Origin: JAAYJT01 sp037446395 | GTDB lineage: Bacteria > Bacteroidota > Bacteroidia > Bacteroidales > JAAYJT01 | Assembly (NCBI GenBank): GCA_037446395.1 | Contig: JBBIIP010000014.1 | Span: 6,296 to 70,295, forward strand | Length of the DNA stretch: 64,000 nt | Direction of reading: 5' to 3' | Position numbers and translations under genes: made by a program | Part shown: piece after piece, positions 8,032-15,361 of the stretch | Layout of the letters: the number at the start of each line of letters is the position of its first letter | Position numbering within the stretch: the stretch's first letter is position 1 | Notes under the pieces: generated by a model | What the model was told of the DNA's origin: nothing | What the model saw: only the letters and a program-made list of their open reading frames with translations | The model's database searches: none

Positions 8032-9765
8032 ATGAAAACCCCAGAACAAATCGTTTTATCCCGGGCAAAAGCCTGGTTGAGCGAACGATTCGATGCAGAA
8101 ACACGCGCTCAGGTCCAACAGATGATTGACCAGGACCCTGATGGACTCACCGATGCATTTTATCGCGATCTTGAGTTTGGCACCGGTGGGTTGCGCGGCA
8201 TCATGGGTGTTGGAACCAACCGTATGAACAAGTACACGGTGGGTATGGCGACTCAGGGATTGGCCAACTATCTGCTCAACACTTTTCCCGGTGCAAGCCT
8301 CAAGGCAGCCATTGCATATGATGTTCGAAACAACAGCCGAGACTTTGCAGGCATCACTGCCAGTGTGCTCTCTGCCAATGGTATTGAAGTGTTTTTGTTC
8401 GACGAAATCCGGCCTACGCCGCTGCTCTCGTTTGCCATCAGGCTATTGGGATGCCACACCGGAGTAATGGTTACCGCCTCGCATAACCCCAAAGAATACA
8501 ATGGCTATAAAGTATATTGGAATGATGGTGGGCAACTGGTGACCCCTCACGATAAAAACGTGATTGCTGAAGTACTGAAAATCGGTTCGCCCGGCGATGT
8601 GAATTTTAATGCACGCCCTGAACTGATTCACCTCATAGGCGAGGACGTTGAAAAGGTGTATGTTGCCAGCCTGAAAACCCTCTCGTTGTCGCCAGAAATC
8701 ATTCAGGATCAAAGCGATATGAGGATCGTATTCACCCCCATCCACGGTACAGGTGTTCAAATCGTGCCACGGATGTTGAATGCATTCGGATTCACCAACA
8801 TCATCCATATCCCCTCGCAAGACATCCCCGATGGTAATTTTCCGACAGTTCATTCTCCCAATCCTGAAGAACCGGATGCGCTTACCCTTGCTATAGAAAA
8901 AGCACGGCAGGTGGATGCCGACCTTGTAATGGCTACCGACCCCGATGGCGATCGCGTTGGTATTGCAGTCAAGGACAATCATGGTAAGTTCGTTCTGCTC
9001 AACGGCAACCAAACTGCATCGGTTTTGATCTACTACCTGCTGGCCATGTGGAAAGAAAAAGGCTGGCTCATTGGAAAGGAATACATTGTGAAGACCATAG
9101 TTACCAGTGAACTGCTCACCGAAATTGCCAACAAATTTGGAGTCGAAAGCTACGATGTACTCACCGGATTCAAATATATTGCTGAGATTATCGGCAAGTT
9201 CGAAGGCAAGAAAAAATTTATTGGAGGGGGCGAGGAGAGCTATGGCTATTTGGTTGGTGATTTTTCGCGCGACAAAGATGCGGTAATTGCCTGCTGCATG
9301 ATCGCTGAAGCTGCTGCATGGGCGGCCAGCCGGGGAAAGAAGTTTTTTGATGTACTTGCCGACCTTTATCTTGAATTCGGATTTTATAAAGAAAAACTCC
9401 TTTCTGTAACCAAGAAAGGCAAAGCCGGTGCCGAAGAAATTGTTGCCCTCATGGAGCGCTATCGCAACAGCCCACCCCTGAACCTGGCTGGTGCCAGGGT
9501 GGTAAGACTCAAAGATTATAAACTCAAGCAGGAGATAGACCTATCCGATGGGACTATCAAGGCCATCAACCTGCCTACTTCAGACGTGTTGCAGTTTTAT
9601 CTTGAAGATGGGAGTAAAATTACCATTCGCCCCTCCGGCACTGAGCCTAAAATCAAATTCTATTTTGGAATTAGAGGAAAGCTCAGCTCAAGACTGGAGT
9701 TTGATACAGTGAATATCCAGATGGATGAACGCATTAACCACATCATCAGCGATATGAATATCTGA
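8032..9765 (+). CDS. Phospho-sugar mutase (phosphoglucomutase/phosphomannomutase family)
   Basis: Alpha-D-phosphohexomutase of 577 aa, the long type common in Bacteroidota. The phosphoserine loop TASHNPKEYNGYK is near residue 147, the Mg-binding loop DPDGDRVG near residue 303, the sugar-binding loop GGEESYG near 402, and the phosphate-binding RPSGTEPKIKFY near the C-terminus. It interconverts hexose 1- and 6-phosphates and would supply glucose 1-phosphate for the nucleotide sugars made by the genes upstream. It is 25 bp downstream of rfbD, so co-transcription is likely. Whether glucose or mannose is preferred cannot be read from the sequence. Confidence 0.93.
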   Translation: MKTPEQIVLSRAKAWLSERFDAETRAQVQQMIDQDPDGLTDAFYRDLEFGTGGLRGIMGVGTNRMNKYTVGMATQGLANYLLNTFPGASLKAAIAYDVRNNSRDFAGITASVLSANGIEVFLFDEIRPTPLLSFAIRLLGCHTGVMVTASHNPKEYNGYKVYWNDGGQLVTPHDKNVIAEVLKIGSPGDVNFNARPELIHLIGEDVEKVYVASLKTLSLSPEIIQDQSDMRIVFTPIHGTGVQIVPRMLNAFGFTNIIHIPSQDIPDGNFPTVHSPNPEEPDALTLAIEKARQVDADLVMATDPDGDRVGIAVKDNHGKFVLLNGNQTASVLIYYLLAMWKEKGWLIGKEYIVKTIVTSELLTEIANKFGVESYDVLTGFKYIAEIIGKFEGKKKFIGGGEESYGYLVGDFSRDKDAVIACCMIAEAAAWAASRGKKFFDVLADLYLEFGFYKEKLLSVTKKGKAGAEEIVALMERYRNSPPLNLAGARVVRLKDYKLKQEIDLSDGTIKAINLPTSDVLQFYLEDGSKITIRPSGTEPKIKFYFGIRGKLSSRLEFDTVNIQMDERINHIISDMNI

Positions 9766-9831
9766 GCCGAATAAAGATGTATTGGATTCCGGCAGGGAAA
9801 TAAAAAGTTTTTTGACCACTTTTTCAAAAAT

Positions 9832-10470
9832 TCATGGCGACAGCCGTTCTTTTTCCCAGCCTGAACCAGTAAAGGTGTATTGAATGCGGTCGTGCAGACG
9901 ATGCTCCCGGCCTTGCCAGAATTCAAAAAGGTTTGGTCGGAGCACATACCCACCCCAATTGGCTGGCCGGCTCAATTGTTTGACCGGATTAATCATTAAT
10001 TCCTTGAATGGCCTTTCTATCTGGTTGCGGGAGCCGATGACCTTGCTCTGCTCCGAAACCAAAGCTCCTACCTGGCTTTCGTATGGACGGCTGTAAAAAT
10101 ATTGGTCTGACAAATCCTTACTGGTTTTCTTCACGGTGCCTTCGATGCGCACCTGCCGTTCCAAGACAGGCCAGAAAAACAAAAGCGCAGCATTGGGGTT
10201 CTCGTGCAGGTGCTTTCCCTTGCGGCTATTGTAATTGGTATAAAACACAAAACCACCCTGCTCAATCCCTTTGAGCAAAACCATCCTCACCGAAGGCATT
10301 CCGTTGCTGCCACAAGTGGCCAGGGTCATGGCATTGGGTTCTTCTATGCCTGCCTTCAGGGCTTCGTCGAGCCACCCTTCAAATTGCACCTGTGGGTCGT
10401 TGTGCATTGAAGAAGGTTCAAGAAAAGCCTTTTTATATTCTTTTCTGAGGTGATTCAAATTGTTGGTCAT
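9832..10470 (-). CDS. pdxH: Pyridoxamine 5'-phosphate oxidase
   Basis: FMN-dependent enzyme of 212 aa that oxidises pyridoxamine or pyridoxine 5'-phosphate to pyridoxal 5'-phosphate, the last step of vitamin B6 salvage. Diagnostic segments are MTLATCGSNGMPSVRMVLLK, FVFYTNYNSRKGKHL, FFWPVLERQVRIEG and the C-terminal FEFWQGREHRLHDRI. The length matches the family. It is convergent with the mutase gene and separated from rplT by a terminator. Confidence 0.95.
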   Translation of the reverse strand: MTNNLNHLRKEYKKAFLEPSSMHNDPQVQFEGWLDEALKAGIEEPNAMTLATCGSNGMPSVRMVLLKGIEQGGFVFYTNYNSRKGKHLHENPNAALLFFWPVLERQVRIEGTVKKTSKDLSDQYFYSRPYESQVGALVSEQSKVIGSRNQIERPFKELMINPVKQLSRPANWGGYVLRPNLFEFWQGREHRLHDRIQYTFTGSGWEKERLSP

Positions 10471-10524
10471 GGCGGTTGGTTTAATTTTCTACATAACAAA
10501 CAAAAAGCCCGGTGGTTTGGAGGG

Positions 10525-10564
10525 AAAAAACAAGCGGGATTGTTGCTGCGCAACAATCCCGCTT
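10525..10564 (-). terminator. Rho-independent terminator of the thrS-infC-rpmI-rplT operon
   Basis: Arms at 10532-10546 and 10550-10564 are perfectly complementary over 15 bp with a 3-nt loop. On the reverse strand the hairpin is followed by GTTTTTTCC, so it is oriented to stop transcription just after rplT. Confidence 0.85.
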
Positions 10565-10586
10565 CCTGTAAAACTTCGAAAGATGG

Positions 10587-10934
10587 CTAACCTTTCACCT
10601 GTTCAACAATCCCCTTGAATGCTTCCGGGTTGTTCATGGCCAGGTCGGCCAGAACCTTACGGTTGATATCAATGTTGTGTTTGTTGAGCCTATCCATGAA
10701 TACCGAATAACTCATTCCGTATTCGCGTACGGCTGCGTTGATACGGTTAATCCATAAACTGCGAAATGTTCTTTTCTTCACACGCCTGTCGCGATAGGCA
10801 TAGGTCTGGCCTTTTTCGTAAGCGTTTTTGGCAACAGTCCATACATTTTTTCGCCGGCCAAACTGCCCTTTTACTTGTTTGAGGATTTTTTTACGTCGCG
10901 CCCTCGATGCGACAGCATTTACTGATCTTGGCAT
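10587..10934 (-). CDS. rplT: 50S ribosomal protein L20
   Basis: The 115-aa protein begins MPRSVNAVASRARRKKILK and contains AYRDRRVKKRTFRSLWINRI, both hallmarks of L20. It binds 23S rRNA early in 50S assembly. It is the last gene of the thrS-infC-rpmI-rplT operon, 77 bp after rpmI, and is followed by a strong terminator. In enterics L20 represses its own operon by binding mRNA; whether that applies here is not known. Confidence 0.97.
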   Translation of the reverse strand: MPRSVNAVASRARRKKILKQVKGQFGRRKNVWTVAKNAYEKGQTYAYRDRRVKKRTFRSLWINRINAAVREYGMSYSVFMDRLNKHNIDINRKVLADLAMNNPEAFKGIVEQVKG

Positions 10935-10959
10935 TGTTTTTTGGTTTTTACTTCAGCGC

Positions 10960-10974
10960 TCCACCCAGGGTGGA
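10960..10974 (-). promoter_or_regulatory. Small hairpin in the rpmI-rplT spacer
   Basis: A perfect 6-bp palindrome with a 3-nt loop lies in the 77-nt spacer before rplT. It has no U-tract, so it is not a terminator. It could be part of an L20 or L35 autoregulatory mRNA structure, but that is speculative. Confidence 0.25.
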
Positions 10975-11011
10975 AACTTTGCGGGCTGAGAGTAAGTGAA
11001 ACATCATTGAA

Positions 11012-11206
11012 TTAGCTCGAAATCATGCGTTTTACATTTTTCTCATCTGCAGGCGAAATCACGGCACTGTACGTAAGATTTCTCTTGCGCTTGGTCGATT
11101 TCTTGGTCAGGATGTGACTTTTGTAGGCATGCTTCCTCTTCACTTTACCGGTGCCTGTAAGGGTAAACCTTTTCTTGGCAGCGGATTTCGTCTTCATCTT
11201 TGGCAT
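11012..11206 (-). CDS. rpmI: 50S ribosomal protein L35
   Basis: A 64-aa, strongly basic protein beginning MPKMKTKSAAKKRFTLTGTG, the standard L35 signature. It is a structural protein of the large ribosomal subunit. It lies between infC (45-bp gap) and rplT, the canonical gene order. Confidence 0.97.
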   Translation of the reverse strand: MPKMKTKSAAKKRFTLTGTGKVKRKHAYKSHILTKKSTKRKRNLTYSAVISPADEKNVKRMISS

Positions 11207-11251
11207 TGAACAAATTGATTAAATTACATTATATAGAACAAATGTGCGCTT

Positions 11252-11812
11252 CTATTTTTTCGGAGAGAGAATCATAATCATACGCTTTCCCTCCAATTTC
11301 GGGAGTTGCTCAACCTTTCCAACTTCTTCCACCTCTTGTGCAAAACGCAACATGGTCAACTCTCCCTGGTCTTTATACACGATAGAACGGCCCCTGAAAA
11401 ACACTTCAACTTTCACCTTGGCTCCTTCGTTTAGAAAATTGATGGCATGTTTAAGTTTGAAATTGAAGTCATGATCATCAATATTTGGCCCGAGCCTGAT
11501 TTCCTTTACCACAATCTTTGCTGATTTGGCTTTAATTTCTTTCTGCTTCTTTTTGAGTTCGTAAAGAAATTTCTTGTAGTCAATCACTTTGCAAACAGGG
11601 GGATTGGCAGTAGGAGAGATTTCAACCAGATCGAGATCGAGTTTGCGGGCTATTTCAAGAGCTTCCCTGATGTTATAAATGCCTTGTTCAATGTTCTCAC
11701 CCACCACCCTCACTACCGGAGATGTGATATGTTGGTTGATTTTATGCGGGTCTTCTACACGCTTCCTCGACTGCTGGGTATATCCCCTGGGACGGCTAAA
11801 AGGTGTTGCTAT
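11252..11812 (-). CDS. infC: Translation initiation factor IF-3 with a non-AUG start
   Basis: IF-3 binds the 30S subunit and enforces correct start-codon choice. The first ATG/GTG-like start (GTG at 11713) would remove about 33 family-typical residues. Extending in frame gives (I)ATPFSRPRGYTQQSRKRVE, matching the usual Bacteroidota N-terminus MATPF.RPRGY. The frame then begins at ATA (11812-11810) or ATC (11815-11813), preceded by GGAGGA 7 or 4 nt upstream, a rare clear Shine-Dalgarno in this window. From ATA the protein has 186 aa, normal for IF-3. Rare AUU-type starts allow IF-3 to repress its own mRNA in enterics. It lies 32 nt after thrS. Confidence 0.9.
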   Translation of the reverse strand: MATPFSRPRGYTQQSRKRVEDPHKINQHITSPVVRVVGENIEQGIYNIREALEIARKLDLDLVEISPTANPPVCKVIDYKKFLYELKKKQKEIKAKSAKIVVKEIRLGPNIDDHDFNFKLKHAINFLNEGAKVKVEVFFRGRSIVYKDQGELTMLRFAQEVEEVGKVEQLPKLEGKRMIMILSPKK

Positions 11813-11844
11813 GATTTGGTCCTCCGTATTGGTTAATACTATTT

Positions 11845-13782
11845 TTAAAATAAAACTTCATTGATTTGCTTATTGATCATCGCTGTAAACTCATCCAGGG
11901 TGAAAGTGCCCATATCGCCCTCGCCATGTTTGCGAACCGAAACTGATTGGCTGTTTTCTTCTTTCTCTCCTACAATAATCATGTAGGGAATCTTCTGCAA
12001 TTCAGCGTCTCTGATCTTCCTTCCTGTCTTTTCGTTGCGATCATCAATTCGGGCGCGAATATCGGAATTATTTAGCAATCTGAGAACATTTTCGGCATAA
12101 TTCTGATATTTTTCGCTGATTGGCAGGATGATTGCCTGCTCCGGAGCCAGCCATAGGGGGAAACGACCGGCACAATGCTCTAACAATACGGCCACAAAAC
12201 GTTCCATACTACCAAATGGTGCCCGGTGTATCATCACAGGGCGATGCTTTTCGTTGTCGCTTCCGGTATATTCGAGCTCGAAGCGTTCAGGGAGGTTATA
12301 GTCAACCTGGATGGTGCCCAATTGCCAGCTACGCCCCAGGGCGTCTTTCACCATAAAATCCATTTTGGGGCCGTAAAATGCAGCCTCGCCATATTTAATC
12401 ACAGTGTTTTTCAACCCGCGCTCTTCGGCTACTTCTATGATGGCCTTTTCAGCTTTTTCCCAGTTCTCGTCGGTACCTATATATTTTTCTTTGTTGTTGG
12501 TGTCGCGCAGCGAAATCTGCACCGTAAAGTCTTTGAAATCAAGAGCTTTAAAGATGATCATCACAATGTCCATTACACCTTTGAATTCATCTTTCACCTG
12601 GTCGGGGCGGCAAAAGATGTGGGCATCGTCCTGGGTGAATCCGCGTACGCGAGTGAGGCCATGCAGCTCGCCACTCTGCTCGTAGCGATACACGGTGCCA
12701 AATTCGGCATAGCGAACGGGTAGGTCTTTATACGAGTGAGGTTTGCTTTTATAAATTTCGCAGTGGTGGGGGCAGTTCATTGGTTTGAGAAAAAACTGCT
12801 CGTCGGGCATGGGAGTGTTGATGGGTTGGAAGGAGTCTTTGCCGTATTTTTCGTAGTGTCCGGATGTTTTGTAAAGCTCCACATTGCCTATATGCGGCGA
12901 TAAGACCTGATCGTAGCCTGCTTTTCGCTGCTCCCTTTTAAGGAATGTTTCGAGCTTTTCGCGCAGGATGGCTCCCTTGGGCAGCCAGAGAGGGAGCCCT
13001 TGCCCTACTTTCTGTGAGAATGTAAATAGTTCCAGTTCTTTGCCGAGCTTTCGATGGTCGCGCTTTTTGGCTTCTTCGATCAGTTCTAGATAATCGGTGA
13101 GTTCTTTTTGCTTGGTAAATGTAATACCATAGATGCGTGTCAGTTGTTTGCGGGTTACATCTCCGCGCCAGTAAGCACCGGCAATATTCAGCAACTTCAC
13201 AGCTTTGATAGGGCTTGTATCGGGAAGATGTGGCCCACGGCAAAGGTCAGTAAAATAGCCCGATTTGTAGAGTGTGATCTGTCCGTCTTCGAGGTCGCTG
13301 AGGAGTTCGAGTTTGTACTCGTCTTGTTTTTCAGCAAAGTACCTTATAGCCTCGGCCTTACTCACATCCACCCTGTTAAAGGTTTGCTTTTCACGTGCAA
13401 GTTCCAGCATCTTTTCTTCGATCCCTGCCAGATCTTCGGCAACAATGGTGTGGGTTCCAAAATCTATGTCGTAGTAAAATCCGTTTTCGATGTCGGGGCC
13501 AATGCCGAACTTCACGCCGGGATACAGTAATTCAACCGCTTCTGCCATCAGGTGGGCCGAAGAATGCCACAGGGTGGATTTCCCGCCTGGATCGTTCCAG
13601 GTGAGTAATTTCAGTTGGGCATCCTCGAAGAGCGGACGTGTGGCATCCCACACCTCGCCGTTGATTTCGGCAGCCAACACATTGCGGGCCAACCCCTCGC
13701 TTATGCCTGAAGCAATTTGCAGCGCGTTGGTACCTTGCGGATATTGTTTAACTGAGTGATCAGGTAAAGTGATGTTTATCAT
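11845..13782 (-). CDS. thrS: Threonyl-tRNA synthetase
   Basis: Class II aminoacyl-tRNA synthetase of 645 aa that charges tRNA-Thr. It has an N-terminal TGS domain (about residues 1-60), an editing domain (HSSAHLMAEAVELLYP near residue 73), the catalytic core with the zinc-ligand segment MNCPHHCEIY near residue 335, and a C-terminal anticodon-binding domain. It heads the thrS-infC-rpmI-rplT operon. A candidate promoter lies about 40 nt upstream. Confidence 0.97.
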   Translation of the reverse strand: MINITLPDHSVKQYPQGTNALQIASGISEGLARNVLAAEINGEVWDATRPLFEDAQLKLLTWNDPGGKSTLWHSSAHLMAEAVELLYPGVKFGIGPDIENGFYYDIDFGTHTIVAEDLAGIEEKMLELAREKQTFNRVDVSKAEAIRYFAEKQDEYKLELLSDLEDGQITLYKSGYFTDLCRGPHLPDTSPIKAVKLLNIAGAYWRGDVTRKQLTRIYGITFTKQKELTDYLELIEEAKKRDHRKLGKELELFTFSQKVGQGLPLWLPKGAILREKLETFLKREQRKAGYDQVLSPHIGNVELYKTSGHYEKYGKDSFQPINTPMPDEQFFLKPMNCPHHCEIYKSKPHSYKDLPVRYAEFGTVYRYEQSGELHGLTRVRGFTQDDAHIFCRPDQVKDEFKGVMDIVMIIFKALDFKDFTVQISLRDTNNKEKYIGTDENWEKAEKAIIEVAEERGLKNTVIKYGEAAFYGPKMDFMVKDALGRSWQLGTIQVDYNLPERFELEYTGSDNEKHRPVMIHRAPFGSMERFVAVLLEHCAGRFPLWLAPEQAIILPISEKYQNYAENVLRLLNNSDIRARIDDRNEKTGRKIRDAELQKIPYMIIVGEKEENSQSVSVRKHGEGDMGTFTLDEFTAMINKQINEVLF

Positions 13783-13820
13783 GTTTTTATAAGCACAGTG
13801 TTGTTTTCAGAAAGAATTTG

Positions 13821-13828
13821 CAAAGGTA
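13821..13828 (-). promoter_or_regulatory. Candidate -7 box of the thrS operon
   Basis: The reverse strand reads TACCTTTG, an exact match to TAnnTTTG, 38 nt upstream of the thrS ATG. The same octamer occurs before the RRM gene at 57929. A -33 element at ideal spacing is not clear. Confidence 0.4.
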
Positions 13829-14108
13829 TTAAAAAATGAAATACCTAAAGAATTTTATACCTTTTGATCTTGAATATACAAGCATTGTTACGCTTAGTTT
13901 CTTTGGCTTGCCCGGGCAACCAACTGCCTAATGATTTATCTGCACAAGATAGAGCAAGGTGTAATCCTTCAAACACTGACTTTTTACTTCAAAATAGAAT
14001 TAACCTATTTTCATATTTAGCATCATAGCACTAATTGTTTTCATACTTTAGCATAAAATATTGAAAGCCTCACACTGGCAAAACAAAGCATTTATTATTT
14101 TATCACTT

Positions 14109-14693
14109 ATGATGACTACCACCCCAGCGAAAAAGGATAAGTTTGCCAAACCGAAGGACCCCAAGGCAAAGAACCAGTTGCAAAAAAATCTGTTCCTGCA
14201 ATTCTTTCCTTTGATCGCCGCCGTAACTCTCTGGGCAATCACTATGGGATTGGTTCACCTACCTTCGATCAGGGATGATTTTTTTAATTTCTTCGTCCGT
14301 TTCACCGTAGAAAGTGTGGTTTTATTAGGAAAAATAACTTTTTTGCCCATCCAAAGCCCCGCATCTCCGAACCTGACTGTGGCAGGCTACCCGATGCAGG
14401 TGATCATGGAATGCACTGCTTATAACTTCTACATTTTCGTTATTTATCTCAGTCTTTTATCGCCTGTGAGATGGACGCAAAGGCTCACTACCCTTGCCAT
14501 TTTCATCCCTTCAGTGTTTCTGCTCAATAGCCTGCGTTTTATCACAATGGGATATATCGGCAGGTATTTCCCTAATCAGTTCGATGTTATTCACGAATAT
14601 TTATGGAACATACTTTTTGGGTTCCTGGTTTTCCTGATCTGGGTCTGGCGCTACCAAAATACAAAACCTGATAAAGCCCCGCAAATCCTTTAA
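14109..14693 (+). CDS. Exosortase/archaeosortase-family membrane protein
   Basis: Multi-spanning membrane protein of about 194 aa from ATG 14109 (or 14112; a TTG at 14061 gives a less plausible extension). Three conserved positions of the exosortase family can be seen in order: Cys in VIMECTAYNFY, Arg in FLLNSLRFITMGY, and His in DVIHEYLWNILFG. These correspond to the proposed Cys-Arg-His catalytic residues of protein-sorting transpeptidases that cleave C-terminal sorting tails. The basic N-terminus rich in Lys is cytoplasmic. The next gene starts 64 bp downstream and encodes another membrane protein. No protein with a recognisable PEP-CTERM-type tail is encoded in the window, so the substrate is unknown. 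Confidence 0.75.
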   Translation: MMTTTPAKKDKFAKPKDPKAKNQLQKNLFLQFFPLIAAVTLWAITMGLVHLPSIRDDFFNFFVRFTVESVVLLGKITFLPIQSPASPNLTVAGYPMQVIMECTAYNFYIFVIYLSLLSPVRWTQRLTTLAIFIPSVFLLNSLRFITMGYIGRYFPNQFDVIHEYLWNILFGFLVFLIWVWRYQNTKPDKAPQIL

Positions 14694-14757
14694 GCGATCA
14701 AACGATAATTTGCGGCCTGTGCGTTGCAATTCCCATACAATCAAAAGTTAAATCATT

Positions 14758-15291
14758 ATGAGTCACCTGAAATCGAATAAACTTAAAATTACCACTCTGG
14801 TTGGAATTACGATGGTGGTCTTTGCTATTTGGCAATTGGGATTTGAAAAATACCATGCTAAATTCATCTTGACAAGCGCGAATGTTCTGTACAAAATTAC
14901 AGGCAGTAAAAAATTTTTTGAATTTGAAAAAATTGATGGCAAGTCTTATTTTTGGGCTCACACGATAGTCGAAGGGCGCAAGGCAAAGTTTAACCAAAAA
15001 ATCGGGTCGGTATTACAACCTACGGTGATGATTCTTGCCTGGCAGCTTTTTTTGTTCCTGGTGATGGCCTGGCGCAAGGCTCTAAGGCTATTGCTGGTAA
15101 ACCTCGGGGCTTTCGTAATTTTACAAGTTGTTTTTTTACTGCAGCTAATGGGATACCATACCTCGGCAACACAACGGTTTTTATATGAGTTTTTTATAAG
15201 CAGTTTTTATGTGATTGCCTTGGTCTTTATCATCAAGGACCAGTATCTGTATCAGGTTTTTAAAAGAAACCCTCAAGGTACAACTCCCTGA
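14758..15291 (+). CDS. Membrane protein paired with the exosortase-like gene
   Basis: I do not recognise a named family. The 177-aa protein has an N-terminal membrane helix (about residues 10-28), a soluble stretch of about 55 residues, then three more hydrophobic segments (about 85-103, 108-130, 140-160), and a short basic tail. Small membrane proteins often sit next to exosortase genes in Bacteroidota (for example those accompanying XrtF), and the position and topology here fit such an accessory. That assignment is inference from context. Its 3' end converges with the M14 peptidase gene. Confidence 0.6.
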   Translation: MSHLKSNKLKITTLVGITMVVFAIWQLGFEKYHAKFILTSANVLYKITGSKKFFEFEKIDGKSYFWAHTIVEGRKAKFNQKIGSVLQPTVMILAWQLFLFLVMAWRKALRLLLVNLGAFVILQVVFLLQLMGYHTSATQRFLYEFFISSFYVIALVFIIKDQYLYQVFKRNPQGTTP

Positions 15292-15361
15292 CAGCATTGT
15301 GATTAAAGAGAAAATCAACCCTCCTGCTCGCTTTTATGGTGGAGCAAGAGGATTCATGATA

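Noticed and set aside
12226..12723. Rightward open frame of 165 codons
   Set aside because: It is antisense to thrS and has no protein-family features.
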